A stretch of DNA of 64,000 nucleotides, taken from contig NZ_CP133656.1 in NCBI RefSeq assembly GCF_036885195.1, positions 2,232,001 to 2,296,000 of the forward strand, read 5' to 3'. A model generated the notes under the pieces. The model saw only the letters and a list, made by a program, of their open reading frames with translations, was not told where the DNA came from and made no database searches. Below are positions 26,037-35,128 of this stretch, piece after piece (the first letter of the stretch is position 1; the number at the start of each line of letters is the position of its first letter). The stretch comes from Pectobacterium cacticida (GTDB lineage: Bacteria > Pseudomonadota > Gammaproteobacteria > Enterobacterales > Enterobacteriaceae). Both the position numbers and the translations under genes were made by a program.

Positions 26037-26432
26037 ATGGTAAGTGCGCTTTATATCGTGCTTGGCGCAATCTTGTTGATAAAGCTGTCGATTGATGTCG
26101 TAAAACTCAGGATGCAGTACCGCGTAGCCTATGGTGACGGCGGTTTTTATGAATTACAGACGGCAATCCGGGTACATGGTAATGCGGTGGAATACATTCC
26201 TATCGCCGCTATTCTGCTGGTGCTGATGGAAATGAACGGCGCGCTTATTATCATGATCCATTTTTGTGGTGCCTTATTGATTGTCGGCCGTCTGATGCAT
26301 TATTACGGCCTTCACCACCGAGAGTTTCGTTGGCGGCGTTCGGGTATGGCGGCAACTTACGCCGCCTTAGTTTTAATGGTTGCAGCCAATCTCTACTACC
26401 TTCCCTGGTATCTGGTTTTCACGTTGTATTAA
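26037..26432 (+). CDS. yecN: MAPEG-family membrane protein YecN
   Basis: A 131-residue inner-membrane protein of the MAPEG family with about four hydrophobic helices. Conserved segments RMQYRVAYGDGGFYELQTAIRVHGNAVEYIPIA (quoted in part as VAYGDGGF and HGNAVEYIP) and GRLMHYYGLHH match E. coli YecN. Relatives include glutathione-dependent enzymes, but a substrate is unknown. It has GGAG before ATG 26037. The 152-base gap upstream contains only short broken frames. Confidence 0.92.
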   Translation: MVSALYIVLGAILLIKLSIDVVKLRMQYRVAYGDGGFYELQTAIRVHGNAVEYIPIAAILLVLMEMNGALIIMIHFCGALLIVGRLMHYYGLHHREFRWRRSGMAATYAALVLMVAANLYYLPWYLVFTLY

Positions 26433-26554
26433 ACCTGCGACACACGCCAATATATTAAGTAACACTATCTATGTATTGGCAACTCACTGTATGCCGCTAT
26501 AGCGTATTCTGCTAGAATGCGCGCCTCTTTGTTACTCTCAATATACTTTTCGCT

Positions 26555-27298
26555 ATGCCAAACCGCGATATGCTTTTTTCCGTGCCGATTGCCAACTTAG
26601 GTGACTGGACATTTGATGAACGCGTTGCCGACGTCTTTCCCGACATGATTCAACGCTCTGTGCCAGGTTATTCTAATATTATCTCCATGATTGGAATGGT
26701 GGCGGAACGCTTTGTCCGCCCAGATAGCCATGTCTACGATCTTGGATGTTCATTGGGTGCCGCAACCCTATCAATGCGACGCCATATCCGTGCGCCTGGC
26801 TGCAAAATTATCGCGGTAGACAATTCTCCGGCTATGATAAAACGTTGTCAGAGCCACCTCGATGCCTATCGTTCCGCTACGCCAGTTGACATTATAGAAG
26901 CCGATATTATGCATATTGATATCGAAAACGCGTCGATGGTCGTATTGAATTTTACCCTGCAATTTTTGGCCCCTTCCCAGCGTCAGGCGCTAATTGACCG
27001 TATTTATCAGGGGTTAAATCCTGGCGGCGTACTTATTCTCTCGGAGAAGTTCGATTTCGCCGATAAAAACATCGGTGAATTGCTGTTTAACATGCATCTC
27101 GATTTCAAACGGGCTAATGGCTATAGCGAGTTGGAAATTAGTCAGAAGCGCAGCATGCTGGAGAACGTCATGCTGACCGACTCGGTAGAAACCCATAAGG
27201 CTCGGTTGGCCAACGCGGGCTTTGAGCATAGCGAGATTTGGTTTCAATGTTTTAATTTTGGTTCGCTACTCGCGGTGAAAGCAGAGGAAAAGGCGTGA
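26555..27298 (+). CDS. cmoA: Carboxy-SAM synthase CmoA
   Basis: A 247-residue SAM-fold enzyme that makes carboxy-S-adenosyl-L-methionine from SAM and prephenate for tRNA wobble uridine modification. The nucleotide-binding motif VYDLGCSLGAATLSM (about 58-72) and the AVDNSPAMIKRC strand are clear, with the family block NFTLQFLAPSQRQALIDRIY. The stop overlaps the GTG start of cmoB, giving coupled synthesis of donor and transferase. Confidence 0.97.
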   Translation: MPNRDMLFSVPIANLGDWTFDERVADVFPDMIQRSVPGYSNIISMIGMVAERFVRPDSHVYDLGCSLGAATLSMRRHIRAPGCKIIAVDNSPAMIKRCQSHLDAYRSATPVDIIEADIMHIDIENASMVVLNFTLQFLAPSQRQALIDRIYQGLNPGGVLILSEKFDFADKNIGELLFNMHLDFKRANGYSELEISQKRSMLENVMLTDSVETHKARLANAGFEHSEIWFQCFNFGSLLAVKAEEKA

Positions 27299-28278
27299 TT
27301 GATTTCGGCAATTTTTATCAGCAAATCGCAAAAAGCCCACTTAGCCACTGGCTCAACACGTTACCGCCGCAACTCAGTTCCTGGCAGCGGGAATCTCTAC
27401 ACGGGAAGTTCAAACTCTGGTTTAACACTCTGGAACATCTTCCATCCCTGACACCAACGTCTCTGGATTTGCATAACGGCGTTACGGCACGTCGGGAGCC
27501 AGATATTTCAATCGGCCAGCGAGAGGGGATTGAAAAACTGCTGCGCAACCTAATGCCTTGGCGTAAAGGCCCCTTTTCGCTTTACGGTGTGGAGATCAAT
27601 ACCGAATGGCGTTCCGACTGGAAGTGGCAGCGCGTACTACCGCATATTAGTCCGCTGAAGAATCGTCTGGTATTGGATGTCGGCTGCGGCAGTGGCTATC
27701 ACTTATGGCGAATGGTGGGTGAAGGCGCTACGATGGCTGTTGGTATCGATCCTATGCAGCTTTTTTTATGTCAGTTTGAAGCAGTACGAAAACTGCTGGG
27801 TAACGATCAACGGGCACACGTTCTACCACTCGGCATCGAACAACTCCCCGATCTTGCCGCATTTGATACCGTTTTTTCTATGGGCGTGCTATATCACCGC
27901 CGTTCTCCACTCGATCACCTATGGCAATTGAAGCATCAACTCGTGCCGGGAGGAGAATTGGTGCTCGAAACGCTGGTGGTTGAAGGCGATCAACATCAGG
28001 TGCTGGTGCCGGGAGAACGTTACGCGCAAATGCGTAATGTGTATTTCATTCCTTCTGCGGCAGCGTTAAAAACCTGGCTGGAGAAATGCGGATTTATTGA
28101 TGTTCGGGTTGTCGATATCTGTGCTACCACCACGCAAGAACAGCGTCGCACCGACTGGATGATCACGGAATCACTGGCCGAATTTCTCGATGCTGACGAT
28201 CCGTCTAAAACGGTAGAGGGCTACCCTGCCCCGGTCAGGGCAGTATTGGTTGCACGCAAACCTGACATCGAAAGTTAG
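27295..28278 (+). CDS. cmoB: tRNA U34 carboxymethyltransferase CmoB
   Basis: A 327-residue enzyme using carboxy-SAM from CmoA to turn 5-hydroxyuridine at position 34 into uridine-5-oxyacetic acid. Motifs: LMPWRKGPFSLYGVEI, the SAM loop VLDVGCGSGYHLWRMVGEGA (about 122-141) and FDTVFSMGVLYHRRSPLDHLW. It begins with GTG inside the cmoA stop (GTGA overlap). Length is close to the 323 residues of E. coli. Confidence 0.97.
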   Translation: MIDFGNFYQQIAKSPLSHWLNTLPPQLSSWQRESLHGKFKLWFNTLEHLPSLTPTSLDLHNGVTARREPDISIGQREGIEKLLRNLMPWRKGPFSLYGVEINTEWRSDWKWQRVLPHISPLKNRLVLDVGCGSGYHLWRMVGEGATMAVGIDPMQLFLCQFEAVRKLLGNDQRAHVLPLGIEQLPDLAAFDTVFSMGVLYHRRSPLDHLWQLKHQLVPGGELVLETLVVEGDQHQVLVPGERYAQMRNVYFIPSAAALKTWLEKCGFIDVRVVDICATTTQEQRRTDWMITESLAEFLDADDPSKTVEGYPAPVRAVLVARKPDIES

Positions 28279-28358
28279 CGCTAACATGCTGTGGATAACG
28301 ACCACAGCGATTCTGCTATTATGAATAGTCGGCAAAGATCCTGAGAGGATAAAACACT

Positions 28359-28478
28359 GTGCTGTGGGAAGATGCCAATCTGGAAGTGAGCAAAAAGGTC
28401 TTCTCTATATCCTCCCAGCATGCTTGCACCAGCATCACGCGGCGCAATATAGGACGTAACAGCGACTTAAAAGCATGA
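28359..28478 (+). CDS. Possible very small ORF after cmoB
   Basis: A 39-codon frame with GTG 28359, GAGAGGA nine bases upstream and TGA just before the convergent cutC stop. The peptide (MLWEDANLEVSKKVFS then SQHACTSITRRNIGRNS) has no recognised family. Only the ribosome site supports it, so it may be chance. Confidence 0.25.
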   Translation: MLWEDANLEVSKKVFSISSQHACTSITRRNIGRNSDLKA

Positions 28479-28483
28479 CAGAT

Positions 28484-29242
28484 TCACGACACACGCTGAA
28501 TTTCGCCCTCGGCACTGATGGCCTGCTTCATTGCCGCCACCACATCGCCATCGACATAATACTGGGTGAACTCGTCCAATTCCGTATCCGAACACATTGA
28601 TACGCCAATTTTGCGATAGCGCATGGGGGATGACATCCATCGGCCGGCAGAACTGTGCAATTCCTGAATACCGGCCTGTTGAAATTTTTGCAGATTCGTG
28701 AGCCGCACACCAGAGCCCGCCATAATCACCGGGCCACGGCTGAGCTGAGTCAATTCACATAATAAACGCAATCCATTTTCCGCCGTCTGCTGCTGTCCCG
28801 ACGTTAATATACGCGCGACACCAAGCTCGGTGAGCTGTTCCAACGCAATATACGGATTAAGACACAGATCAAATGCGCGATGAAACGTCACCGCCATTCC
28901 CTCCGCAGCCACCATGATTTCACGCATTTTGCGCAAATCAATATTCCCCTCCTCATTGAGCACGCCAACCACCACCCCGGGAAACCCCATCTCACGAACG
29001 CGTTCGATATCATATTTGATAGCGGCGAACTCAGTAGCGCTGTAGCAAAAATCTCCCCCCCGCGGACGCACAATGGGATGCACAGGAATGGCAACTTTTT
29101 CGCATGCATCTCGCAGCACGCCATAAGAGGGCGTTAACCCACCTTCTCGCAGCCCCGCGCAAAGCTCAATCCTGTCAGCCCCAGCCTGGGCAGCGGTTAT
29201 CGCACAATCCACGCTATAACAGCACACTTCTAATTTCGCCAT
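28484..29242 (-). CDS. cutC: CutC family copper homeostasis protein
   Basis: A 252-residue TIM-barrel cytoplasmic protein. The family was named for copper tolerance in E. coli, but the biochemical role is unsettled. Conserved parts: LEVCCYSVDCAITAAQAGADRIELCAG, HPIVRPRGGDFCYS, VTFHRAFDLC and HSSAGRWMSSPMRYR. ATG 29242 is preceded by GGAGAGG and matches the family N-terminus; the earlier frame start at 29287 is not needed. It reads toward yecM's neighbourhood as in E. coli. Confidence 0.95.
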   Translation of the reverse strand: MAKLEVCCYSVDCAITAAQAGADRIELCAGLREGGLTPSYGVLRDACEKVAIPVHPIVRPRGGDFCYSATEFAAIKYDIERVREMGFPGVVVGVLNEEGNIDLRKMREIMVAAEGMAVTFHRAFDLCLNPYIALEQLTELGVARILTSGQQQTAENGLRLLCELTQLSRGPVIMAGSGVRLTNLQKFQQAGIQELHSSAGRWMSSPMRYRKIGVSMCSDTELDEFTQYYVDGDVVAAMKQAISAEGEIQRVS

Positions 29243-29525
29243 CGCTGCCTCTCCATTAATTGCCAAATTATTTTTCTTATGTGTCAAAAAAAAGCATATT
29301 CATTACACTCGTTAACGTAACCACTATGACATTCACCTTCATATCGAGGGGAGACGGAAGTCACAACGAACATCATTCATCGCCGCGATAAATATGATAT
29401 GAACCACAATTTAATTAATCTTATCCGTAAAAAATAAATAGACACGGGTGAAAACAACAAACGCATGTCCCTCACACTAATCCATGTTATATGTCAGGTT
29501 ATCGTGGTGCGGTTTATTCATTATT

Positions 29526-30074
29526 TCATTGTGGTGCCATTTCGCTCGCGACAACTTCGCGAATATCATAGGGATGAAATTTGATTGTCACTTTCCCATT
29601 CGTCACCGCCAACGTAGGATTAGGCAATCGCTCTTTTTCACCGTGCGGCGAACGGCAGGCAACTTTAATACCCGGTGTGCGTAACGCATCATCAGATAAA
29701 TAGGCCAGCGCGCGCTGACACAGCGTTTGCGCCTCACCAGGCAATACCAGTTCCACATGCTCCCACCCTTCGTGTGGATAATATTTCTCTCCCGGCCAGG
29801 GTAACTCGACACAGGTTATCTTCCAGGGGCCGATTGAGATGGCATCATCCATGATAAACAAACGGATAGGCCGACCATTAATCTGATTTTCAGACAGCAA
29901 AGCACCTGACTGAAGTAAGGCCGCCTGCCACAGCTCCGCCGTCGTATTTTGATGGCAACGCAATGAGATATGGTCTGCGTGAAATTCGTTCAAATTCAGT
30001 TGTAACACACCGGCGAAATCCTGTAACTCTCGCTCAAAACGCACTAAATCCGCTTTCAAATCATCGGGTAACAT
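29526..30074 (-). CDS. yecM: YecM family protein (VOC-like fold)
   Basis: A 182-residue cytoplasmic protein matching E. coli YecM; the family has a glyoxalase/VOC-like fold but no known reaction. Landmarks: ADHISLRCHQN, LLSENQINGRPIRLF, LPWPGEKYYPHEGWEHVELVLPG (quoted in parts) and ERLPNPTLAVTNGKVTIKFHP. His and Glu in these blocks suggest a metal site. GAGGAG lies about 11 bases before ATG 30074; ATG 30098 is possible but has no site. Confidence 0.9.
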   Translation of the reverse strand: MLPDDLKADLVRFERELQDFAGVLQLNLNEFHADHISLRCHQNTTAELWQAALLQSGALLSENQINGRPIRLFIMDDAISIGPWKITCVELPWPGEKYYPHEGWEHVELVLPGEAQTLCQRALAYLSDDALRTPGIKVACRSPHGEKERLPNPTLAVTNGKVTIKFHPYDIREVVASEMAPQ

Positions 30075-30387
30075 CTCGGGGGCATCTCCTCGTCGCATCG
30101 CCTATTACCAACTGCTTTTGGCATAGTGAGAATATCATATACATAACGCATGCTAATTGAATTTTCCCTTGCGTTACAACTCGCAAACAACCCGCGATAA
30201 GGATTAAATGCTAAAGATTAACTAATACCACTGTTTGCTCAATCGCCAACAATATTTTATTCAGCATGCATTCACATTACTTATCGCTATCAATCATGGG
30301 AGGAATCTTAAATAAGCCCCACGCCATTGAACGCAAAAAGAAAAAACTATAAATTAAGGGAACAAATAATAACGTAGAGATATCACC
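30075..30387. other. Intergenic region upstream of yecM and the small membrane gene
   Basis: About 310 AT-rich bases between divergent starts. It must hold both promoters. No repeat, hairpin with T-run or RNA gene could be placed. Confidence 0.4.
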
Positions 30388-30507
30388 ATGGTTTTACTCA
30401 TTATATCCATCGTGCTGATTGCCATTGCGGCATATGCTATTTTTCGCCATTTTAAAACCAGAGGCTCGCATAAAATCGGTGTCAACAGTCGTTCCAGAAA
30501 ACCTTAA
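30388..30507 (+). CDS. Very small single-span membrane protein
   Basis: A 39-residue peptide: an uncharged hydrophobic helix (about residues 2-19, VLLIISIVLIAIAAYAIF) followed by a strongly basic tail (RHFKTRGSHK, then NSRSRKP). This layout predicts one inner-membrane span with the C-terminus in the cytoplasm. ATG 30388 has AGAG about eight bases upstream. No family is recognised; small stress-linked membrane peptides have this shape. It lies between yecM and argS, transcribed toward argS with a 225-base gap. Confidence 0.6.
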   Translation: MVLLIISIVLIAIAAYAIFRHFKTRGSHKIGVNSRSRKP

Positions 30508-30732
30508 GCTGTTTATTTTAAATAAGATCGTCGTTTTAAATTAGCGTTATTCTACTATACATTGCAGTTTCTTTTGTCGTGTTCGCCTTCCAAACCTTTC
30601 TCTTCCGATCGTAGCTAGCCCTCACTGCTAACAGCTTTGCCCGTCCATGTCTTTCGTTGCCTTCCCCGTCTACTGACGAGGAAAGGCAAATATGGTATAA
30701 GCAAGGCTTGATTTTTTATTTAAGGTAAACCG

Positions 30733-32463
30733 GTGAATATTCAGGCTCTTCTCTCCGAAAAGGTTAGCCAGGCGTTAATCGCCGCAGGCGCGCCAACAGA
30801 CAGCGACGCTCAGGTTCGTCAGTCGGCAAAGGCCCAGTTTGGTGATTATCAAGCCAATGGCGTCATGTCAGCAGCCAAAAAACTCGGCATGCCACCACGA
30901 CAGTTGGCCGAAAAAGTGGTGCAGCTTTTGGCCCTGGACGGCATTGCGGAAAAAACGGAAATCGCAGGCCCGGGATTTATTAATATTTTTCTCGATAAGC
31001 AGTGGGTAGCGAGCCAGGTTGAGAACGCTCTGAATGCACCAAAACTGGGGTTAACCCCTGTTACGCCACAAACGATCGTCATTGACTATTCCGCGCCTAA
31101 CGTTGCGAAAGAAATGCACGTCGGCCACCTCCGCTCGACTATTATTGGTGACGCTGCCGCCAGAACCCTGTCCTTCGTAGGGCATCATGTTATTCGCGCC
31201 AACCATGTCGGTGACTGGGGAACGCAGTTCGGTATGCTCATTGCCTACCTGGAAAAGGTACAAAATGAGAATGCCAGCGAGATGGACTTGTCCGATCTGG
31301 AAGCATTCTATCGCGAAGCGAAAAAACATTATGACAGCGATGCCGACTTCGCCGAACGCGCACGCCGTTACGTTGTGAAATTGCAGGGTGGCGACGAATA
31401 TTGCCGTCAGATGTGGCGCAAACTCGTCGACATCACCATGACGCAAAATCAGATCAACTACGAACGTCTTAATGTCACGCTGACCAAGCAGGATGTGATG
31501 GGGGAAAGTCTCTATAACAGCATGCTGCCGGGCATCGTTGCCGATCTGAAGGCGAAAGGCTTAGCGGTTGAAAGCGAAGGGGCGACGGTAGTTTTCCTTG
31601 ATGAATATAAAAACAAGGAAGGAGAACCGATGGGCGTTATCATCCAGAAAAAGGATGGCGGTTACCTCTATACCACCACGGATATCGCCTGCGCCAAATA
31701 TCGTTATGAAACGCTGCATGCCGATCGTGTGCTTTACTACATCGATTCTCGTCAGCATCAACACTTGATGCAGGCCTGGACTATCGTGCGTAAAGCTGGC
31801 TATGTTCCTGATTCTGTCAGTTTAGAACACCATATGTTCGGTATGATGCTAGGCAAAGACGGTAAGCCGTTTAAAACACGTGCTGGCGGGACGATCAAAT
31901 TGTCTGAGTTGCTGGATGAGGCTTACGATCGCGCACTGAAACTCATTGCAGAGAAAAACCCGCAGATGGCGGACGACGAATTGGCCGCCCTGGCGAAGGT
32001 CGTTTCGATCGGTGCGATAAAATACGCCGACTTGTCGAAGAACCGTACCACGGACTACATTTTCGATTGGGATAACATGTTGGCGTTTGAAGGCAATACC
32101 GCGCCGTATATGCAATATGCCTATACGCGTGTGGTCTCTATTTTCAAACGCGCTGGCATAAAGGAGGACAGCTTAACGCGGCCAATTATATTGAGCGATG
32201 AGCGTGAATTCATGCTGGCGACGCGTTTGCTGCAATTCGAAGAAACCATCACTACCGTTGCCCGTGATGGCACGCCGCACGTGATGTGTAGTTATTTATA
32301 CGATCTGGCGGGTCTGTTCTCCAGTTTCTATGAGCACTGCCCGATCCTCAATGCAGACAGTGACGATGTGCGCCAGAGCCGCCTTAAACTGGCGCTGCTG
32401 ACGGCAAAAACATTGAAACAAGGTCTGGATACATTGGGGATCGAAACCGTCGAGAAGATGTAA
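30733..32463 (+). CDS. argS: Arginyl-tRNA synthetase
   Basis: A 576-residue class Ia synthetase charging tRNA-Arg. The N-terminal additional domain (MNIQALLSEKVSQALIAAG) is followed by the HIGH-type HVGHLRS (His at residue 129), the GDWGTQFG and DSRQHQHLMQ blocks, a degenerate KMSKS region (GKDGKPFKTRAGG), and the C-terminal anticodon helices ending GIETVEKM. It starts with GTG, as E. coli argS does, with TAAGG upstream. A strong terminator follows. Confidence 0.98.
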   Translation: MNIQALLSEKVSQALIAAGAPTDSDAQVRQSAKAQFGDYQANGVMSAAKKLGMPPRQLAEKVVQLLALDGIAEKTEIAGPGFINIFLDKQWVASQVENALNAPKLGLTPVTPQTIVIDYSAPNVAKEMHVGHLRSTIIGDAAARTLSFVGHHVIRANHVGDWGTQFGMLIAYLEKVQNENASEMDLSDLEAFYREAKKHYDSDADFAERARRYVVKLQGGDEYCRQMWRKLVDITMTQNQINYERLNVTLTKQDVMGESLYNSMLPGIVADLKAKGLAVESEGATVVFLDEYKNKEGEPMGVIIQKKDGGYLYTTTDIACAKYRYETLHADRVLYYIDSRQHQHLMQAWTIVRKAGYVPDSVSLEHHMFGMMLGKDGKPFKTRAGGTIKLSELLDEAYDRALKLIAEKNPQMADDELAALAKVVSIGAIKYADLSKNRTTDYIFDWDNMLAFEGNTAPYMQYAYTRVVSIFKRAGIKEDSLTRPIILSDEREFMLATRLLQFEETITTVARDGTPHVMCSYLYDLAGLFSSFYEHCPILNADSDDVRQSRLKLALLTAKTLKQGLDTLGIETVEKM

Positions 32464-32494
32464 TCAGCATCTCCCCGCCTTCCAGCAACCTATT

Positions 32495-32532
32495 AAAAAA
32501 CGCCGTGAGTCACTGCACTCATGGCGTTTTTT
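32495..32532. terminator. Terminator between argS and murJ
   Basis: Long arms AAAAAACGCCGTGAGT (32495-32510) and ACTCATGGCGTTTTTT with one G-T wobble and a six-base loop, followed by further T rightward; A-rich on the other side so it also works leftward for murJ. Confidence 0.92.
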
Positions 32533-32556
32533 TTATTGCGTTACACGGTCAAGCGC

Positions 32557-34092
32557 TTACACACCACGGCGGGCAAAATCTCTGGGGTGAAATCCCAACA
32601 GTGCCAACGTGGCGAAATAGGACCCCGCCCCTGCGACAACAACCAGCAACAAACGCAGGATTCGCATGGCCATATTGCCGTCATCCCATGCTGGCATCCA
32701 CGCTAGCATGCCAAATAAAACCAACGACATCACCATAACCGCAACCAGCAGACGAATCAGAAAACGCCGCCACCCCGGTTGCGGTTGGAAAATGGCCTGC
32801 TTACGCAGTTGCCAATACAGCAATCCGGCATTCAGACAGGAAGCCAGCCCGATGGACAGCGCCAGTCCAGCATGTTGCAGCGGGCCGATAAAGATCACAT
32901 TCATGATTTGGGTCAGGACTAACGTCACTAGCGCAATTTTCACAGGCGTTTTGATATCCTGCCGGGAATAAAAGCCGGGCACGAGCACCTTAACGACAAT
33001 GAGCCCCATTAATCCGACTGAGTAGGCAATCAGCGCCCGCTGAGTCATCAGCGCGTCAAAAGCGCTAAATTTTCCATATTGAAAGAGCGATACCGTTAAC
33101 GGCTTAGCTAAGATCCCGAGGGCAACCGCACTCGGCAGCGCCAGCAAGAAACACAGGCGTAACCCCCAATCCATCAGTCGCGAGTACTCCTCGTTATTAC
33201 CGCTGGCAAAACTCTTCGCTAACGACGGGAGCAAGATCGTCCCTAATGCTACACCCAGCACCCCCGAAGGAAACTCCATCAGGCGATCGGCATAATACAT
33301 CCACGATACCGCGCCTTCGCTAAGGAATGAGGCGAAAATAGTGTTGATAATTAATGAAACCTGACTCACCGACACCCCCAAAACCGCAGGCCCCATCAGC
33401 TTTATAACCCGCCAAACACTCGGGTCACGCCATTTCAGGCGCGGCAAAACCAGCATGCCAATTTTTTTCAGATGTGGTAGCTGATAGCCGAGTTGCAGTA
33501 TCCCCCCCACCAATACCGCCCAGGCCAGCGCCATCACCGGTGGGTTAAAATAAGGGGCAGCAAACAGCGAAAAGCCAATCATGCTCACATTAAGCAGCGT
33601 CGGCGCAAATGCAGGTACCGAAAAACGGTTCCAGGTGTTGAGTATCGAACCAACCATAGAGGTCAGTGAAATTAGCAGGATGTAAGGAAAGGTGACGCGC
33701 AATAGATCCGACGTAAGCGTAAAGCGCTCAGGGGTCGCGGCAAAGCCAGGCGCGGTCACCATAATCACCCAGGGCGCCGCGACCATCCCCGCCACGGTGA
33801 CCAACGCCAAAATTAGCGTCAGCATACCCGAAACGTAAGCGAGAAACGTACGCGTGGCTTCCTCACCCTGCTGGCTTTTGTATTCGGCCAAAATAGGAAT
33901 GAAAGCCTGTGAAAATGCGCCTTCCGCAAAAATACGTCGGAGCAGGTTGGGCAGCTTAAATGCCACAAAGAAAGCATCTGTCGCCATACCCGCACCAAAA
34001 ATACGGGCGACGATCGCATCACGCGCAAACCCTAACACGCGCGATAACATGGTCATGGAACTGACGGCAGCCAGTGATTTAAGTAAATTCAT
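32557..34092 (-). CDS. murJ: Lipid II flippase MurJ (MviN)
   Basis: A 511-residue polytopic inner-membrane protein of the MOP superfamily (about 14 helices) moving lipid II to the periplasm for peptidoglycan synthesis. Landmarks: N-terminal MNLLKSLAAVSSMTMLSRVLGFARD, then RIFGAGMATDAFFVAFKLPNLLRRIFAEGAFSQAFIP (quoted in parts), and YYADRLMEFPSGVLGVALGTILLP. Arg/Lys lining the cavity are in the expected helices. In E. coli it follows yceH and mviM; here rimJ is its direct neighbour, so those two genes are not at this locus. Confidence 0.97.
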   Translation of the reverse strand: MNLLKSLAAVSSMTMLSRVLGFARDAIVARIFGAGMATDAFFVAFKLPNLLRRIFAEGAFSQAFIPILAEYKSQQGEEATRTFLAYVSGMLTLILALVTVAGMVAAPWVIMVTAPGFAATPERFTLTSDLLRVTFPYILLISLTSMVGSILNTWNRFSVPAFAPTLLNVSMIGFSLFAAPYFNPPVMALAWAVLVGGILQLGYQLPHLKKIGMLVLPRLKWRDPSVWRVIKLMGPAVLGVSVSQVSLIINTIFASFLSEGAVSWMYYADRLMEFPSGVLGVALGTILLPSLAKSFASGNNEEYSRLMDWGLRLCFLLALPSAVALGILAKPLTVSLFQYGKFSAFDALMTQRALIAYSVGLMGLIVVKVLVPGFYSRQDIKTPVKIALVTLVLTQIMNVIFIGPLQHAGLALSIGLASCLNAGLLYWQLRKQAIFQPQPGWRRFLIRLLVAVMVMSLVLFGMLAWMPAWDDGNMAMRILRLLLVVVAGAGSYFATLALLGFHPRDFARRGV

Positions 34093-34229
34093 CGATTATG
34101 TTCTGAACAATTCAGGCGCAATTATTGACCCATTGGGCCATCCTGATAGCGAGGTGCGACTAGTCTACGCATTGCGCGTATAATTGCCACCGGACATTGC
34201 CATAACCATCGAACTTTTCGGCCTTTTCC

Positions 34230-34814
34230 TTAGCGTGGAGACTTCCATTCCGCATACGTCAATGCCGTTAATACATGGTCCTGCCACTTACCATCAATAA
34301 GTAGATAATTCTTCGCATACCCCTCGCGCTCAAACCCCAGACGCGCTAATAGATTCCCGCTGCGCTGATTGTGCGGCATATAGTTAGCCATGATGCGATG
34401 CATCCGTTGTTGGCGCTGCATATAACGTATTGCTGGCTGTAACGCTTCATACATCAGCCCTTGTCCCTGCCATTTTTGGCCCAGCGAATAGCCCAGATAG
34501 CATGCGTAAAACGATCCGCGCAGCACATTGCTGAAATTAGCCACGCCGTACACCTCATTTTCATTCGGATCTAGCAGGAGAAAATAGAAGGCGCTGCCCT
34601 GTTTATGCATATCATTAATGACGCTCAACCGCGCCTGCCAGCCAGAAGGATAACAGTGGCTGGCATCCCTCACCGGTTCCCAGGGTTTGAGGAAATCACG
34701 GTTTTCAGAATAGTATTCTGCCAAACGCCACGCATCGCGCTCATGGGCCAGGCGTACCACCAGCCTCTCAGTTGTCAATTGCACTCTTGTCGGCGTTGAA
34801 CGATAGCCAAACAT
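34230..34814 (-). CDS. rimJ: Ribosomal-protein S5 alanine N-acetyltransferase RimJ
   Basis: A 194-residue GNAT acetyltransferase modifying the N-terminal Ala of ribosomal protein S5. Motifs: TTERLVVRLAHERDAWRLAEYY, FLKPWEPVRDASHCYPSGWQAR, the acetyl-CoA loop GQKWQGQGLMYEAL and NQRSGNLLARLGFEREGYAKNYLLIDG (in parts). ATG 34814 (MFGYRS) matches E. coli and has AGGGGAA upstream; a 23-residue extension is unsupported. Divergent from mdtH as expected for this locus. Confidence 0.96.
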   Translation of the reverse strand: MFGYRSTPTRVQLTTERLVVRLAHERDAWRLAEYYSENRDFLKPWEPVRDASHCYPSGWQARLSVINDMHKQGSAFYFLLLDPNENEVYGVANFSNVLRGSFYACYLGYSLGQKWQGQGLMYEALQPAIRYMQRQQRMHRIMANYMPHNQRSGNLLARLGFEREGYAKNYLLIDGKWQDHVLTALTYAEWKSPR

Positions 34815-35128
34815 GCTTTCCCCTGCCTCGCGTGTTATCGATAAGTAAAATTCATCGCCACTAACCATGTGGCTATTGCACAAAAGCAGAAAATATCGGT
34901 ATTCCCGCCAATCCTTACTATAACCACATTAATTCGGTGACGTAAAACCCATGCTGCCGAGTTATTGCGCAGTCGCTTCTGAAATGCCTGAGTTTTTCGT
35001 CAATATGTCGATCGAATATCATTAAGACGATAAAAAAATATTATCCCCCAATGGGCTATACCAATCTCGAATTAGGGTACAAAATAGCCGCGTCTATTAT
35101 TTTCCTCTTCTCTTCATTGTGGTGAAAC
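34815..35128. other. Divergent promoter region of rimJ and mdtH
   Basis: About 310 AT-rich bases containing the two promoters. No operator of a family I know was recognised. A leftward frame across mdtH's start is a shadow. Confidence 0.4.
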
